Shown: positions 26,619 to 38,524 of the stretch, one piece after another
Layout: the number at the start of each line of letters is the position of its first letter
How positions within the stretch are numbered: the stretch's first letter is position 1
Source: Prauserella isguenensis
GTDB lineage: Bacteria; Actinomycetota; Actinomycetes; Mycobacteriales; Pseudonocardiaceae
Direction: 5' to 3'
DNA length: 64,000 bases
NCBI RefSeq assembly: GCF_014191605.1
Contig: NZ_JACHWU010000001.1
Coordinates: 62,001-126,000 of the forward strand
Translations under genes and position numbers: made by a program
The notes under the pieces: generated by a model
Told to the model about the DNA's origin: nothing
Database searches by the model: none
The model's input: the letters and a program-made list of their open reading frames with translations, nothing else

Positions 26619-27563
26619 GTGAACTACGCGGAAGGCACCGTCGTCGGCAAGCGGTACCGGCTCGACCAGCCGATCGGACGCGGTCGGGCCGGCATCGTGT
26701 GGCTGGCGTTCGACACGATGCTGCACCGGACGGTGGCGGCGAAACGGCTGTACGTCGACCCGACCCTGGCCGGCGAGGCTGCTGAACCCGCCCGCCGGAC
26801 GGCCTTGCTGGAGGCCCGGCAGGCGACGCGGGTCGTGCACGCCGGGGCGATCGCCGTGTACGACGCCGTGCAGTACGAGGACGACGTGTGGGCGGTCATG
26901 GAGTACGTGCCGTGCCGCAACATGGCCGACTTCCTCGCCGAGCACGGGGAGCTGAGCCCGCAGCAGGCGGCGTACCTCGGTCACCGGCTGGGTGCGGCGC
27001 TGGCTACGGCCCACGCGATCGGCGTGACGCACGGGGCCGTCGAGCCCGGAAACGTGCTGCTGTGCGACGACGGCGGCGTCAAACTCACCGACATCGGTCT
27101 GTCACAACCACCCGCCGACCCGGCGTACCGCGCTCCCGAACTCGCCCGTGGCGTCGAACCCTCGCCTGCGTCGGACGGTTTCTCACTCGGTGCGATGTTG
27201 TTCGCCGCGGTCGAGGGCGTGCCGCCGTTCGGCGAGGACGGCACGGGTACGCCGGTGGTGCCACGTCGCTGCGGCGCGCTGACCGGGACGCTGTTGAAGC
27301 TGTTGCGCGACGACCCGGACCTGCGGCCCACGATGCAGGACACCGTGCAGTCGCTGCGGGCGGTCACGAAGGGCCGTGAGGAAGGGCTCGTGCCGCCGAC
27401 GGCTCCCGCGCTGCCGACCGTAGTGCTGCCCCGGGTGATCACCGTTCCCCCGCCGCCACCACCGGCAGCGCCCGCGCCCGCGGGCTCGATGCGCCCGTGG
27501 CTGCTCGCAGGCGGGGGCGTCGTGCTCGTGGTGCTCGTCGTCGTGCTGGTGCTCGTCCTCTGA
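26619..27563 (+). CDS. Membrane-anchored pseudokinase (degenerate Ser/Thr kinase)
   Basis: This 314-aa protein has a kinase fold at about 8-250 but altered catalytic motifs. The catalytic loop reads HGAVEPGN instead of HRDxKPxN, so the catalytic Asp and Lys are lost. DFG reads DIG. The VAAK lysine and a glycine loop (GRGRAGIVW) remain, so nucleotide binding is possible. A proline-rich linker leads to a C-terminal membrane helix at about 293-314 with no external part. The start is GTG 26619, 17 bp after the active kinase gene. It probably works as a scaffold or allosteric partner of that kinase (inference). Confidence 0.85.
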   Translation: MNYAEGTVVGKRYRLDQPIGRGRAGIVWLAFDTMLHRTVAAKRLYVDPTLAGEAAEPARRTALLEARQATRVVHAGAIAVYDAVQYEDDVWAVMEYVPCRNMADFLAEHGELSPQQAAYLGHRLGAALATAHAIGVTHGAVEPGNVLLCDDGGVKLTDIGLSQPPADPAYRAPELARGVEPSPASDGFSLGAMLFAAVEGVPPFGEDGTGTPVVPRRCGALTGTLLKLLRDDPDLRPTMQDTVQSLRAVTKGREEGLVPPTAPALPTVVLPRVITVPPPPPPAAPAPAGSMRPWLLAGGGVVLVVLVVVLVLVL

Positions 27564-27669
27564 CGCGCTCGGCGCGGCTACGGCACCTGCTCAAGAGCTC
27601 GTCGGCCGGATCACCCGCCAGGCCCTGCTCGACGCCATGCGCGACCGCGCGACCCGCTGAGGCCTGCGG

Positions 27670-28608
27670 TCATCCCGTCGGCGAACGGGCCGGTTCGCCC
27701 ACCGGCTCGGGCCTGCGCAGCGCCGCGCGGATGTGCGGAACGATCGAGAAGCCGGCCCCGCTCAGGCACAACCCGCCGCCGAGGATCGCCAGCAGCGGCG
27801 GCACCTCCGCGAGCGCGATCCAGGACAGCAGTACCACGAGCGCGGGCACGACCAGGGACGATGAGCTGAGCACTCCCGCGGGCACGTGCTTGAGCGCGTA
27901 GCCCCAGAGGTTGAACGCCAGTGCGGTCGGGAACAGGCCCAGGTACACCACGGCCAGCACCGACGCCGAGGACGCGGCCCCCAGATCGTCGGCGAGGTCG
28001 CCGAAGAACGGCGTGCACGCCACCATCGCGCCGACGATGCCGACGAGCGTGACGGCGTACGAGTCGCCGCCGGTGAGCCGCCACTTCTGCAGCAGCACGC
28101 TCCCGGCGTACAGCAGTGCGGCGATCAGCGACAGCACCACGCCGGCGACCGTCAGCCTGCCGGTCGTGGTGGCGAGCGTGATCACGACGATGCCCGCCAT
28201 CGACACGCCGATGCCGACGAACAACCGCGCGGGCAGGCCTTCCCCCAGCAGCACGCCCGAGGCGAGCGCGACCAGCAGCGGCGCGACGTTGACCAGCATG
28301 GCCGCAGTGCCCGCGTCGATGTGCTGCTCGGCGAGGTTCAGCACGACCGTGTACACGCCGAACCAGGACACGCCCCACAGCAGGATCCAGCCCCACGCAG
28401 CGGCCGTGCCGGGCCACCGTGGCCGGTACAGCATCGCCCCGATCCCCAACGCGACGGAGGCGACGATCAGACGCAGCAAGGCCATCGCACCGGCCGAGAA
28501 ATGCACCCCGACACCCCGGATGACCACGAACGACGACGCCCACAACACCATGACCGCCAGCGCGGCGACCCACGGCAACACGGCGGATTTCCGGGACTCG
28601 ACCTGCAT
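27670..28608 (-). CDS. DMT superfamily transporter, EamA type
   Basis: This 312-aa integral membrane protein has about ten helices in two EamA repeats. The first repeat begins VMVLWASSFVVIRGVG and the second has VLSLIAALLYAGSVLLQKW. Family members export amino acids or other metabolites, and the substrate is not evident here. It is convergent with the pseudokinase gene. The start is ATG 28608, just upstream of a short AT-richer region that likely holds its promoter. Confidence 0.88.
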   Translation of the reverse strand: MQVESRKSAVLPWVAALAVMVLWASSFVVIRGVGVHFSAGAMALLRLIVASVALGIGAMLYRPRWPGTAAAWGWILLWGVSWFGVYTVVLNLAEQHIDAGTAAMLVNVAPLLVALASGVLLGEGLPARLFVGIGVSMAGIVVITLATTTGRLTVAGVVLSLIAALLYAGSVLLQKWRLTGGDSYAVTLVGIVGAMVACTPFFGDLADDLGAASSASVLAVVYLGLFPTALAFNLWGYALKHVPAGVLSSSSLVVPALVVLLSWIALAEVPPLLAILGGGLCLSGAGFSIVPHIRAALRRPEPVGEPARSPTG

Positions 28609-28710
28609 ACGTCAAGCTTCGCCCACCGCAACTAATGAGGACAAGCGAACAGTTCTGAACCCTGTTTAAGAACGTCTGCACTGTCGTGCCGTTCACGGCA
28701 CCCGTGGGAC

Positions 28711-29481
28711 TCAGACGAGGCGGCGGTCGGTGGCCCAGCGGGAGAGCTCGTAGCGGTTCGACAGCTGGGTCTTGCGCAGCACACTCGACACGTGCGTCTC
28801 GACCGTCTTCACCGAGATGAACAGCTCGGAGGCGATCTCCTTGTACGCGTAACCCCGCGCGAGAAGCCGCAGCACGTCCCGTTCACGCGGCGTGAGCTGG
28901 TCCAGTTCGGGATCGCTGATCGGTTCGGCGCCCGGCCGCTCGGCGAACGCGTCCAGCACGAATCCCGCCAGCCGCGGCGAGAACACCGCGTCGCCGTCGG
29001 CCACCCGCACGATGGCCTGCACCAGCTCCGTCGACGAGATGGTCTTCGTGACGTAGCCGCGCGCACCGGCACGGATGACCGCGATGACGTCCTCGGCCGC
29101 GTCGGACACCGACAGCGCGAGGAACACCACGTCCGGCAACTCGCCGCGCAACCGACGCAGCACCTCGGCACCGCCGCCGTCGGGCATGTGCACGTCGAGC
29201 AGCACGACCTGCGGCCGCATCCGCGTGATGCCGGCGACCGCCTCGCCGACCGAGCCCGCCTCGCCGACAATGCGGATCTCGTCGCTGATCGACTGCAGCT
29301 CCGCCTTCGCACCGGCACGGAACAGGGCGTGGTCGTCGACGAGGAACACCGTCACCGGCCTGTCCGACGGCTGCGCCTCGTGGCCGCCGGACGACTCCGC
29401 GTCCGCGATGGTGCCGGCCGGGCTGTCGGTGCCGTCGGTCGTGCCCGGGCCGTCGGTGGTGCGCGGGTCGTCGGTCGTCAT
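28711..29481 (-). CDS. LuxR/NarL-family response regulator, partner of the PspC histidine kinase
   Basis: This 256-aa protein has a ~40-residue Thr/Gly/Asp-rich N-terminal extension. A receiver domain follows (about 43-160: TVFLVDDHALFRAG, phosphoacceptor Asp in VVLLDVHMPDG). The LuxR helix-turn-helix is at about 190-256 (LTPRERDVLRLLARGYAYKEIA, SVKTVETHVSSVLRK). Its ATG overlaps the histidine kinase stop by 4 bp (ATGA), so kinase and regulator are coupled. The divergent PspC/toastrack operon is a likely target. Confidence 0.93.
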   Translation of the reverse strand: MTTDDPRTTDGPGTTDGTDSPAGTIADAESSGGHEAQPSDRPVTVFLVDDHALFRAGAKAELQSISDEIRIVGEAGSVGEAVAGITRMRPQVVLLDVHMPDGGGAEVLRRLRGELPDVVFLALSVSDAAEDVIAVIRAGARGYVTKTISSTELVQAIVRVADGDAVFSPRLAGFVLDAFAERPGAEPISDPELDQLTPRERDVLRLLARGYAYKEIASELFISVKTVETHVSSVLRKTQLSNRYELSRWATDRRLV

Positions 29482-31076
29482 GAGGCTGCCCCCTGTGCTG
29501 CTCGGTCGTGTGTGGCGCGGCCGGACGCCGAGTCGCTCTCACCGTCATCGCCCTTGCCGCCGGTGTCCTTGCCGCCGGTGTCTCTGCCGCCGCTGTCCTT
29601 GGCGCCGCTGTCCTTGTTGCCGGTGCTGTCCGAACGCGGCATTTCGAGCTGTATCTCGGTGCCCTCGCCGGGTGCAGTCCGCACCCGACAGCTGCCGCCG
29701 CCGCGTTCCATCCTGCCCCGTATCGAGTCGGACAGCCCGTGGCGGTCCTCGGGCACGCCGTCGGGGTCGAACCCGGCCCCACGGTCCCGGACGAACGCCG
29801 TCACCGCTGTGGGTTCGACCTCGGCGTACACGCTGACCTCGTCGACTCCCGCGTGCTTGGCGGCGTTCACGATGGCCTCGCGCGCCGCCTGGACGAGCGC
29901 GACGAGGCCGTCGTCGAGTTCGACGTCACCGACCACGACCTGCTGCACCGAGATGGCGAACGTGTCCTCGACCTGGCCGCACGCCTCCGCCACGGCCTGG
30001 GCCAGGGTGGCAGGCGCCGACTCCGCCTCACCGGGACCGTCGGAGCCGGGAGCCGATGCGTCACGGTTCGGCGTGCCGTAGCCGTTCGGACCGTAGAGCC
30101 ACGCGCGGAGCTGCCGTTCCTGGCCGCGGGCCAGCCGGGTCACCTCGCGCGGATGGTCGGAGCGCTTCTGGATGAGCGCAAGCGTTTGCAGCACGGAGTC
30201 GTGCAGGTGGGCGGCGATCTCGGCCCGTTCCTCGGTGCGGATGCGCGCGCGGCGTTCGTCACCGAGGTCGCGGACCAGGCGCAGCCAGAACGGCACCGTC
30301 AGCAGGGCCACGCCGATGAGCGTGGCGAGCACGGCGACGACGGCGAACTGCAACTGGGCCAGGCCGCTGCCGCGCAGCACGATCAGGCCGATGCCGGTCA
30401 CGACTCCGGCGACGCCCGCCAGCACTCGGATGGTCGCCGACACGCCCCCGCCGCCGAACACGACTCCGGCGACACCGGACTTCGCACCCTTGCGCCAGCG
30501 ACGCCGTTGCGTCTCGTCGGCCTCCCGCCACACGACGGCCACGCCGACGAGCACCACCGCCACGGGCAGTCCCGCCCAGCCGGTGAGCACACCGCTCAGC
30601 ACACCGCCGATGACCGTGAGCCCGACACCGAGCGCGATGAGCCCGTAGGCCTGCTGCCGCTGACGCCCGGACAGTTCGGCACGGGACGTGTCCCGTTGTT
30701 CCTGCGGCACGAACGCCCACAGCAGGCCGTAGGCCAGCACTCCGAGTCCACCCAGGCCCGCGAGCACGGCGAACGCGGCCCGCACCCACAGGACCTTGAC
30801 GCCGAGGTGATCAGCGAGCCCACAGGCCACACCGGCGAGCGCACGGCCGCCACGCCTGCGGTACATCTTCGGCGGCGCCGGCTGCCCGTCGCCGGGTTCG
30901 CCGTCGCCGAAACGGCCGGCGCCGGTGGTCACCGGAGCGGCCGGAAGTCCGCCGTGGGCCTGCGTACCGTCGGCGGGCGCGCGGATGCCGGCGTCCGGTG
31001 CGGCGACTCCGTCCCGGGGCCGCGTGTCCGCCGAACGCCCTTCTGCGCCCTGTTCCTGCACGTCATCCATGGTCAC
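29478..31076 (-). CDS. Two-component histidine kinase with N-terminal PspC domain
   Basis: This protein of up to 532 aa has a PspC domain at about 68-130 (KMYRRRGGRALAGVACGLADHLG), then further membrane helices (about 150-270). A HisKA_3 dimerisation domain has the phospho-acceptor His in IAAHLHDSVLQTLAL (about 286-300). A GHKL ATPase domain follows (DRGAGFDPDG, GLSDSIRGRM). A Lys/Gly/Asp/Ser-rich tail has GGKDTGGKD repeats. The PspC-kinase/regulator pair beside a PspC protein points to a cell-envelope stress system similar in logic to LiaFSR. Start GTG 31076 or ATG 31070. Confidence 0.92.
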   Translation of the reverse strand: MTMDDVQEQGAEGRSADTRPRDGVAAPDAGIRAPADGTQAHGGLPAAPVTTGAGRFGDGEPGDGQPAPPKMYRRRGGRALAGVACGLADHLGVKVLWVRAAFAVLAGLGGLGVLAYGLLWAFVPQEQRDTSRAELSGRQRQQAYGLIALGVGLTVIGGVLSGVLTGWAGLPVAVVLVGVAVVWREADETQRRRWRKGAKSGVAGVVFGGGGVSATIRVLAGVAGVVTGIGLIVLRGSGLAQLQFAVVAVLATLIGVALLTVPFWLRLVRDLGDERRARIRTEERAEIAAHLHDSVLQTLALIQKRSDHPREVTRLARGQERQLRAWLYGPNGYGTPNRDASAPGSDGPGEAESAPATLAQAVAEACGQVEDTFAISVQQVVVGDVELDDGLVALVQAAREAIVNAAKHAGVDEVSVYAEVEPTAVTAFVRDRGAGFDPDGVPEDRHGLSDSIRGRMERGGGSCRVRTAPGEGTEIQLEMPRSDSTGNKDSGAKDSGGRDTGGKDTGGKGDDGESDSASGRATHDRAAQGAAS

Positions 31077-31239
31077 CGTCCATCGTCACAGACATGGCGA
31101 CCGGAATCATCAGGGAAACCCCTGAAGCACGGCCCGGAGACGCGCCTCGTCCGCGCCGGGGCCCGCCGGTGGTCCTCGGGGACGGTTTCAGGGTGCTCCC
31201 CGATGTGCCGGGGCCACCGCGGGGCGCATGCTCGACGTC

Positions 31240-32475
31240 ATGAACAGCACGAGCGGCGCGACCCGGCATCTCGACGGGTTCGAGGCGACGGTCAAGGACT
31301 TCTGGGCGAGCAGGCCCCGCCGTCCCGCGCAGGGACGCAAGGTCGCGGGCGTGGCCGCGGGGGTCGGCATGCGGTACGGCATCGACCCGATCGTCATCCG
31401 GGTGGCGCTCGTCGCCCTGACATTCTTCGGCGGCGTCGGACCGGCGGTGTACCTGCTGGGCTGGCTGTTCCTCCCGGCAGCCGACGACGAAGTGTCCGCG
31501 TTCGAGGGGCTCCTCGGCCACGGCGCCAGCGGGACGTCGAAAGGCCTGACACTGCTGCTGTGCGCGGCGTGCTTCCCCGCGTTCGGACTGGCGTTCGGCG
31601 GCACGTGGCTGGACGGCGGCGGCATCGTCGGCCTGGCGCTCGTCGTCACCGCGCTGTACCTGATGCACCGCGGGCGAGGGCACCTCAACCGGCCCGTTTC
31701 CCGGGCGGCGAGCGCGACGGCGCCGCAGTCCGGCACCCGGGTCGACACCGCCACCACCGACTGGGACGCCCTGGGCGCGAACCCGCTCGGCTGGCACCTG
31801 GCAGACCCCTCCACGCCGGTTCCCGCGCCGCCGCCCGAGGAGCCGGAGCGACCGTCGCAGGAACGATCGCGGCGCCGCTGCGCCTCCAAGGTCACGCTCG
31901 TGACACTGGCGCTGGCGGTGATCACCGCGGGTGTGACGGCGACCGTCCTCGACCCGGTGTGGGGCGCCTCCCAGGTGGCCGGCGCGACGCTGGCCGTGCT
32001 GGCGGGCGGCCTGCTGGTCGGCGCGTTCACGGGAGGGGCGCGGGGGCTGATCTGGTTCGCCCTGCCGACGGCCGCGGTGGCCGTCCTGACGAGCCCGTGG
32101 CCCGTGGGCGGCTACTCGGGCGGGCTGGGCGAGATCCGCGAGACGCCCCGCAACGAGCGCCAACTCGACCACACCTACGCACTCACTGCGGGCTCGATCA
32201 ACGTGGATCTGACCGAACTCGCCGACGTCGGCAGGGTGGTCGCCGTCGAGGCGTCGGTCGGCACCGGCGACATCACGTTCACCGTGCCCCGCGACGCCGA
32301 CGTGACCTACGACTGCAAGGCCCGTACCGGCACGGCCACGTGCCTGGACAAGTCACAGAGCGGCATGACCGACGTGAACCTGGTCGGGAGCGACAACGGA
32401 GCCGACGGCGGACAACGGTTCCACCTGACGCTCGACGCCGGTGTCGGCAACGTGGAGGTGCGGCGCGATGGCTGA
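31240..32475 (+). CDS. PspC-domain membrane protein with C-terminal LiaF-like (toastrack) domain
   Basis: This 411-aa protein has a PspC domain near the N-terminus (GRKVAGVAAGVGMRYGIDPIVIRVALV, about 31-58), about six membrane helices up to residue 290, and a C-terminal beta-rich domain (about 310-411: GSINVDLTELADVGRVVAVEASVGTGDITFTVP). The latter resembles the LiaF/DUF2154-type toastrack domain, which senses or transmits envelope stress. It is divergent from the PspC histidine kinase over a 150-bp shared promoter region, which suggests joint control. ATG at 31240 or 31228 are possible starts. Confidence 0.85.
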   Translation: MNSTSGATRHLDGFEATVKDFWASRPRRPAQGRKVAGVAAGVGMRYGIDPIVIRVALVALTFFGGVGPAVYLLGWLFLPAADDEVSAFEGLLGHGASGTSKGLTLLLCAACFPAFGLAFGGTWLDGGGIVGLALVVTALYLMHRGRGHLNRPVSRAASATAPQSGTRVDTATTDWDALGANPLGWHLADPSTPVPAPPPEEPERPSQERSRRRCASKVTLVTLALAVITAGVTATVLDPVWGASQVAGATLAVLAGGLLVGAFTGGARGLIWFALPTAAVAVLTSPWPVGGYSGGLGEIRETPRNERQLDHTYALTAGSINVDLTELADVGRVVAVEASVGTGDITFTVPRDADVTYDCKARTGTATCLDKSQSGMTDVNLVGSDNGADGGQRFHLTLDAGVGNVEVRRDG

Positions 32476-32704
32476 GCAGAATCCGTTCGAGCACACGGCC
32501 GATCCGGCCGCGGGCACCCACGACCGACGCAGGTTCGATCCGCTGTCACTCCTCGCCGGGCTGGCCGCACTCGGCGGTGCCGGCTACGTGTTCTTCGACG
32601 GTCCGGTGTGGATCGGGCACGTCGATCCCCGGTGGGCCGTCGCGGGCGTCGCCGTGCTTGTGGGCGTGATCATGCTGGCCGCGTCGCTGCGCAAGGACCG
32701 CTGA
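32468..32704 (+). CDS. Small two-helix membrane protein of the PspC operon
   Basis: This 78-aa protein starts at ATG 32468, overlapping the end of the PspC gene by 8 bp. It has a short acidic N-terminus and then two hydrophobic segments (PLSLLAGLAALGGAGYVFF and WAVAGVAVLVGVIMLAASL). Its size and position recall LiaI-type partners of LiaF proteins, but this is inference from layout only. Confidence 0.75.
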   Translation: MAEQNPFEHTADPAAGTHDRRRFDPLSLLAGLAALGGAGYVFFDGPVWIGHVDPRWAVAGVAVLVGVIMLAASLRKDR

Positions 32705-32707
32705 CGA

Positions 32708-32743
32708 GCCGTGCCGGTGCGGCTCGTTCCGCACCGGCACGGC
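32708..32743. terminator. Bidirectional hairpin terminator
   Basis: Perfect 15-bp stem GCCGTGCCGGTGCGG / CCGCACCGGCACGGC with a 6-nt loop, between the convergent PspC operon and the rifampicin-monooxygenase-like gene. Confidence 0.85.
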
Positions 32744-32751
32744 ATGGAGCC

Positions 32752-34260
<1,509 letters not shown>

Positions 34261-34308
34261 TTACTCGGCCGGAATGTCGACCGGAATCGCAAGTCTGCGC
34301 CCCGCACC

Positions 34309-34327
34309 GGGGATTGCCGCAAGCCCG
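34309..34327 (-). promoter_or_regulatory. Rifamycin-associated element (RAE)-like palindrome upstream of rox
   Basis: On the minus strand the site reads CGGGCTTGCGGCAATCCCC. It is an imperfect 19-bp inverted repeat that differs at about two positions from the RAE consensus as I remember it (GGGGCTTGC-N-GCAAGCCCC). It lies 82-100 bp before the rox start codon, where RAEs sit in known rifamycin-inactivation genes. Confidence 0.75.
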
Positions 34328-34396
34328 GGGATGCGCGGTACAGTGAAAGTGGCGGGAGGAATCCCGCCTTTCCCGTTTCCGCCGAAGCCGCTCATC

Positions 34397-34430
34397 GCTC
34401 GGCCTTCCAGTGCGCTCGGCCTTCCAGTGC
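34397..34430. repeat. Two tandem 17-bp repeats
   Basis: GCTCGGCCTTCCAGTGC occurs twice back to back at 34397-34413 and 34414-34430, between the RAE and the terminator of the GIDE gene. No function is evident. The rest of 34228-34575 holds only the RAE, the rox promoter area and the terminator. Confidence 0.85.
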
Positions 34431-34511
34431 ACTCGGCCCCACTTTCGGCCCTGCCCGTCGGCTGAAGCTGTCCGATCGTTCATGCGGCACGACGGTGGCA
34501 CGAGACGAAAA

Positions 34512-34552
34512 ACGCCGTGGCCCACCGGAGCGTCTCCGGTGGGCCACGGCGT
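34512..34552 (-). terminator. Strong intrinsic terminator of the GIDE-domain gene
   Basis: Perfect 19-bp stem (ACGCCGTGGCCCACCGGAG and its complement) with a CGT loop. On the minus strand it is followed by TTTTT, a rare classical U-tract in this window. It lies 24 bp past the stop at 34576 and insulates rox from the guaA-side operon. Confidence 0.93.
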
Positions 34553-34575
34553 GAGGTCGGCGCGTGGGCCGGTTC

Positions 34576-35364
34576 CTAGGACACGATCCCCGCGACGACG
34601 AGTCCGAGGCCGATGACGACACCGGCGACCGTTCCGAGCGCCAGCAGCTTGTGCTGCGTCTCGCGGGACTTGCGCAGTTCGGCCTCGGAACGGGTCGACA
34701 TGATGAAATGCCCGCTCTCGGACGGCTTCCCGATGACCAACGGGCCGATCTTGTCGTGCACCTCGCCGAGGATGTACAGCCGCTGACCGGGCCGGACGAT
34801 CCATTCCTTGTACTTGTAGCCGATCGTCCGGTTGCCGCCGCCGAAGCTGGGCAGCTTGATGCCGAACAGTTCGACGCTGCCGCGGCCGCCCTCGTGCGGT
34901 TCGAACCGGTCGATGACCTGTTCGGGCTTGTCGGGCCGCTCACCACCGGGGTCGACGCCAATCGTGCGGCCGGCCTCGTCGATCACGGCGAAGCCCGCGT
35001 TGGACGAGTGGTCGGCCATCTTCTCGGTGCGCCTGCGCGTGCGCCGGTCGCCGTCGCGGTACTCGACGTGCTCGTACTCGCGCTCGACGGTGTAGCGGTA
35101 CCAGACGCATTCCTGCTTGGACAGTTCCGCCGTCAGCACGCCCTCCGGCCGCGGGTGCGCCGCGCCGACGACCTCGGTGGTCTTACGGAACGAACCCTTC
35201 GCGCCGAGCTCGTCGGATGCCGTGCGCTCGGCCTCCAGCTCCGGGATCGACAGCGTCTCCGTGCCGATCATCGCGTGCAGCTCCTTCTTTGTGTGCTGCA
35301 TGAAGAAGAAAGCGGCCACACCCGCCACGATCAGAATCGCGCCTGCGATCCACACGTCCGCCAC
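34576..35364 (-). CDS. GIDE-domain (E3-ligase-like) membrane protein without RING
   Basis: This 262-aa protein has one membrane helix at each end (WIAGAILIVAGVAAFFFM at 5-22 and LLALGTVAGVVIGLGLVVAGIV near the C-terminus) and a central soluble GIDE domain. Family-like features are CVWYRYTVEREYEH, TEKMADHSSNAGFAVIDEAG, YKYKEWIVRPGQRLYILGE and a late GKPSESGHFIMSTRSE. The eukaryotic relatives (MUL1) carry a C-terminal RING, which is absent here, as is usual for bacterial members. The function is not established. It sits 19 bp after guaA and is terminated by a strong hairpin. Confidence 0.8.
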   Translation of the reverse strand: MADVWIAGAILIVAGVAAFFFMQHTKKELHAMIGTETLSIPELEAERTASDELGAKGSFRKTTEVVGAAHPRPEGVLTAELSKQECVWYRYTVEREYEHVEYRDGDRRTRRRTEKMADHSSNAGFAVIDEAGRTIGVDPGGERPDKPEQVIDRFEPHEGGRGSVELFGIKLPSFGGGNRTIGYKYKEWIVRPGQRLYILGEVHDKIGPLVIGKPSESGHFIMSTRSEAELRKSRETQHKLLALGTVAGVVIGLGLVVAGIVS

Positions 35365-35383
35365 CCCCGGTTCGTCTCGCGCG

Positions 35384-36961
<1,578 letters not shown>

Positions 36962-37104
36962 GAGCGGGACCTCCTCGCTGCGACATTCGGCTGGCCTCCA
37001 TCGTCGCAGGTGAGCCGACGGCGCTCGCCGCCAGGTGGGCCGCGTTCGGCCCCACGTCACGGCGGGTGTGACGGCGGGTGAGCGGGCCCACATAAGGTGC
37101 GCCC

Positions 37105-38406
37105 ATGACCACAGCAGGCCCGCCGGATTTCGAGTTCGACACCGAGGACGACGCTTACACCCCGCGGCCGCGCGACACCTGGATCGCCGGGCGCGCGGAG
37201 TCGAGTCCCGACACCGCCGCCGTGACCCACCCCGTCGACGACACCGAGGTGGCCACGGTTGCGGTACCCACACCCGAGCAGGCTGCCACCGCGGTGGAGA
37301 CCGCCGTGGGCCTCGGCCGGATCGACGACGAGCAGCTGCGCACTGGTGCGCTGCAGATCGCCGCGGGCGAACTCGAGGCGCGCCACGAGGAACTCTCGGA
37401 ACTGCTCACCGCGGAAAGCGGCATCCCGCTGCGCTGGGCACAGCGCGAGGTCGACGACGCCGTCGCCGTGCTGCGGTACGCGGCACGGCATCCGCTCCCC
37501 CGCGAGGGCCGGGTGAGCAGCGACGGCGGCGTCACGACCCTGATCCACGACGTTCCGCGGGGACCGGTGCTGGGCGTGGCGTCGCCGGAGGCACCCCTGC
37601 GCAGCGCCGCCCACGCGGTGGCCGCCGCGCTCGCGGTGGGCGCACCGGTGATCGTGGCCGCCGGGACCGCGACGCCGTTGTCCGCGCTGGCACTCGGTGA
37701 GGCGCTGGGCGAGGTCGGCCTGCCCGAGGGTGCGTTCTCCGTGCTGCCGGGCGACGAGCCGGAGGCCGGAGACCTGGTGCGGATCGACACGACGGCTCGG
37801 TCACGGGGCGCCGCCGTGGTCGTCACCGACATTCCCGACGTCGCCGACGTCGCCGACGTTGCCGAGCGCATCGCCGTCGCCGCCACCCGCCAGGGCGGGA
37901 TGCGGCCGGAGGCGGTGCGACGGGCCGTGGTGTGCGCGGCGGTCGCCGACGAACTGCTGCCCGCGCTGACGTCGGCGGTCGAGGCCCAGCCGACCGGAAG
38001 CGCATACGACACGTCCGTCTCGGTGGGCGCCCTGCCCGCCGACATCACCGAGCGGGCGGCCGCCTGGCTGAGCGAGGCCACCGCGGCGGGCGCCACCGTC
38101 CTGGCGGGCGGCACCTCGGGAGAGCCGACGCTGGTCACCGGCACCGAGGACGAACCCACCTGCGGACCCGTGCTGGCCGTGACGGTCGCCGACGAACCGG
38201 AGGAGGCGCTCGCCGCGGTCGCGGTACCCGGCGCGGCCACACCGGCGGTCGGGCTGTTCACCGGCGACACCGCACTGGCGATGCGTGCACGCTCCCACTT
38301 GGAGGCCGCTCGCGTCGTCGTCGGCGACGTACCGGACTACGACCCGGCCACGGTCCGCATCACCATGCACGCGATCACCACACCCCAGCTGACGACCCTG
38401 ACCTGA
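37105..38406 (+). CDS. Degenerate aldehyde dehydrogenase-like protein lacking the catalytic Cys and Glu
   Basis: This 433-aa protein follows the aldehyde dehydrogenase superfamily fold in outline. It has an N-terminal segment with [30 protein letters not shown] and a Rossmann part with [34 protein letters not shown]. In functional enzymes a GQxC motif supplies the nucleophile. The corresponding stretch here is [17 protein letters not shown], without Cys, and no ELGGK glutamate motif is visible. It is about 50 residues shorter than usual. It is probably non-catalytic or has another role. It lies between guaA and the ChoD-like gene, on the opposite strand to both. Confidence 0.75.
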   Translation: MTTAGPPDFEFDTEDDAYTPRPRDTWIAGRAESSPDTAAVTHPVDDTEVATVAVPTPEQAATAVETAVGLGRIDDEQLRTGALQIAAGELEARHEELSELLTAESGIPLRWAQREVDDAVAVLRYAARHPLPREGRVSSDGGVTTLIHDVPRGPVLGVASPEAPLRSAAHAVAAALAVGAPVIVAAGTATPLSALALGEALGEVGLPEGAFSVLPGDEPEAGDLVRIDTTARSRGAAVVVTDIPDVADVADVAERIAVAATRQGGMRPEAVRRAVVCAAVADELLPALTSAVEAQPTGSAYDTSVSVGALPADITERAAAWLSEATAAGATVLAGGTSGEPTLVTGTEDEPTCGPVLAVTVADEPEEALAAVAVPGAATPAVGLFTGDTALAMRARSHLEAARVVVGDVPDYDPATVRITMHAITTPQLTTLT

Positions 38407-38418
38407 CCCCACCGGCCC

Positions 38419-38474
38419 GTGTTGCTCATTCCGGGGGCCGTGTTGCGCAACACGGGCTCCGGGAGGCGCAACAC
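38419..38474. repeat. GCAACAC repeat array (21-bp period, inverted halves)
   Basis: GTGTTG occurs at 38419 and 38440 and its complement CAACAC at 38448 and 38469. Spacing is exactly 21 bp within each half, and the two halves face each other across GTGTTGCGCAACAC. The same element is found at 62679-62747. It lies between convergent genes. Confidence 0.85.
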
Positions 38475-38524
38475 GGCGGCACGAGTGCACCACCCGCGTG
38501 GCCGGGTGCAGGACACGCTGAGGG

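Noticed and set aside
29508-32669. 1053-codon plus-strand frame over the PspC kinase and PspC gene
   Set aside because: It runs antisense through the kinase and then out of frame through the PspC gene. The translation is Arg/His/Gly-rich without domains.
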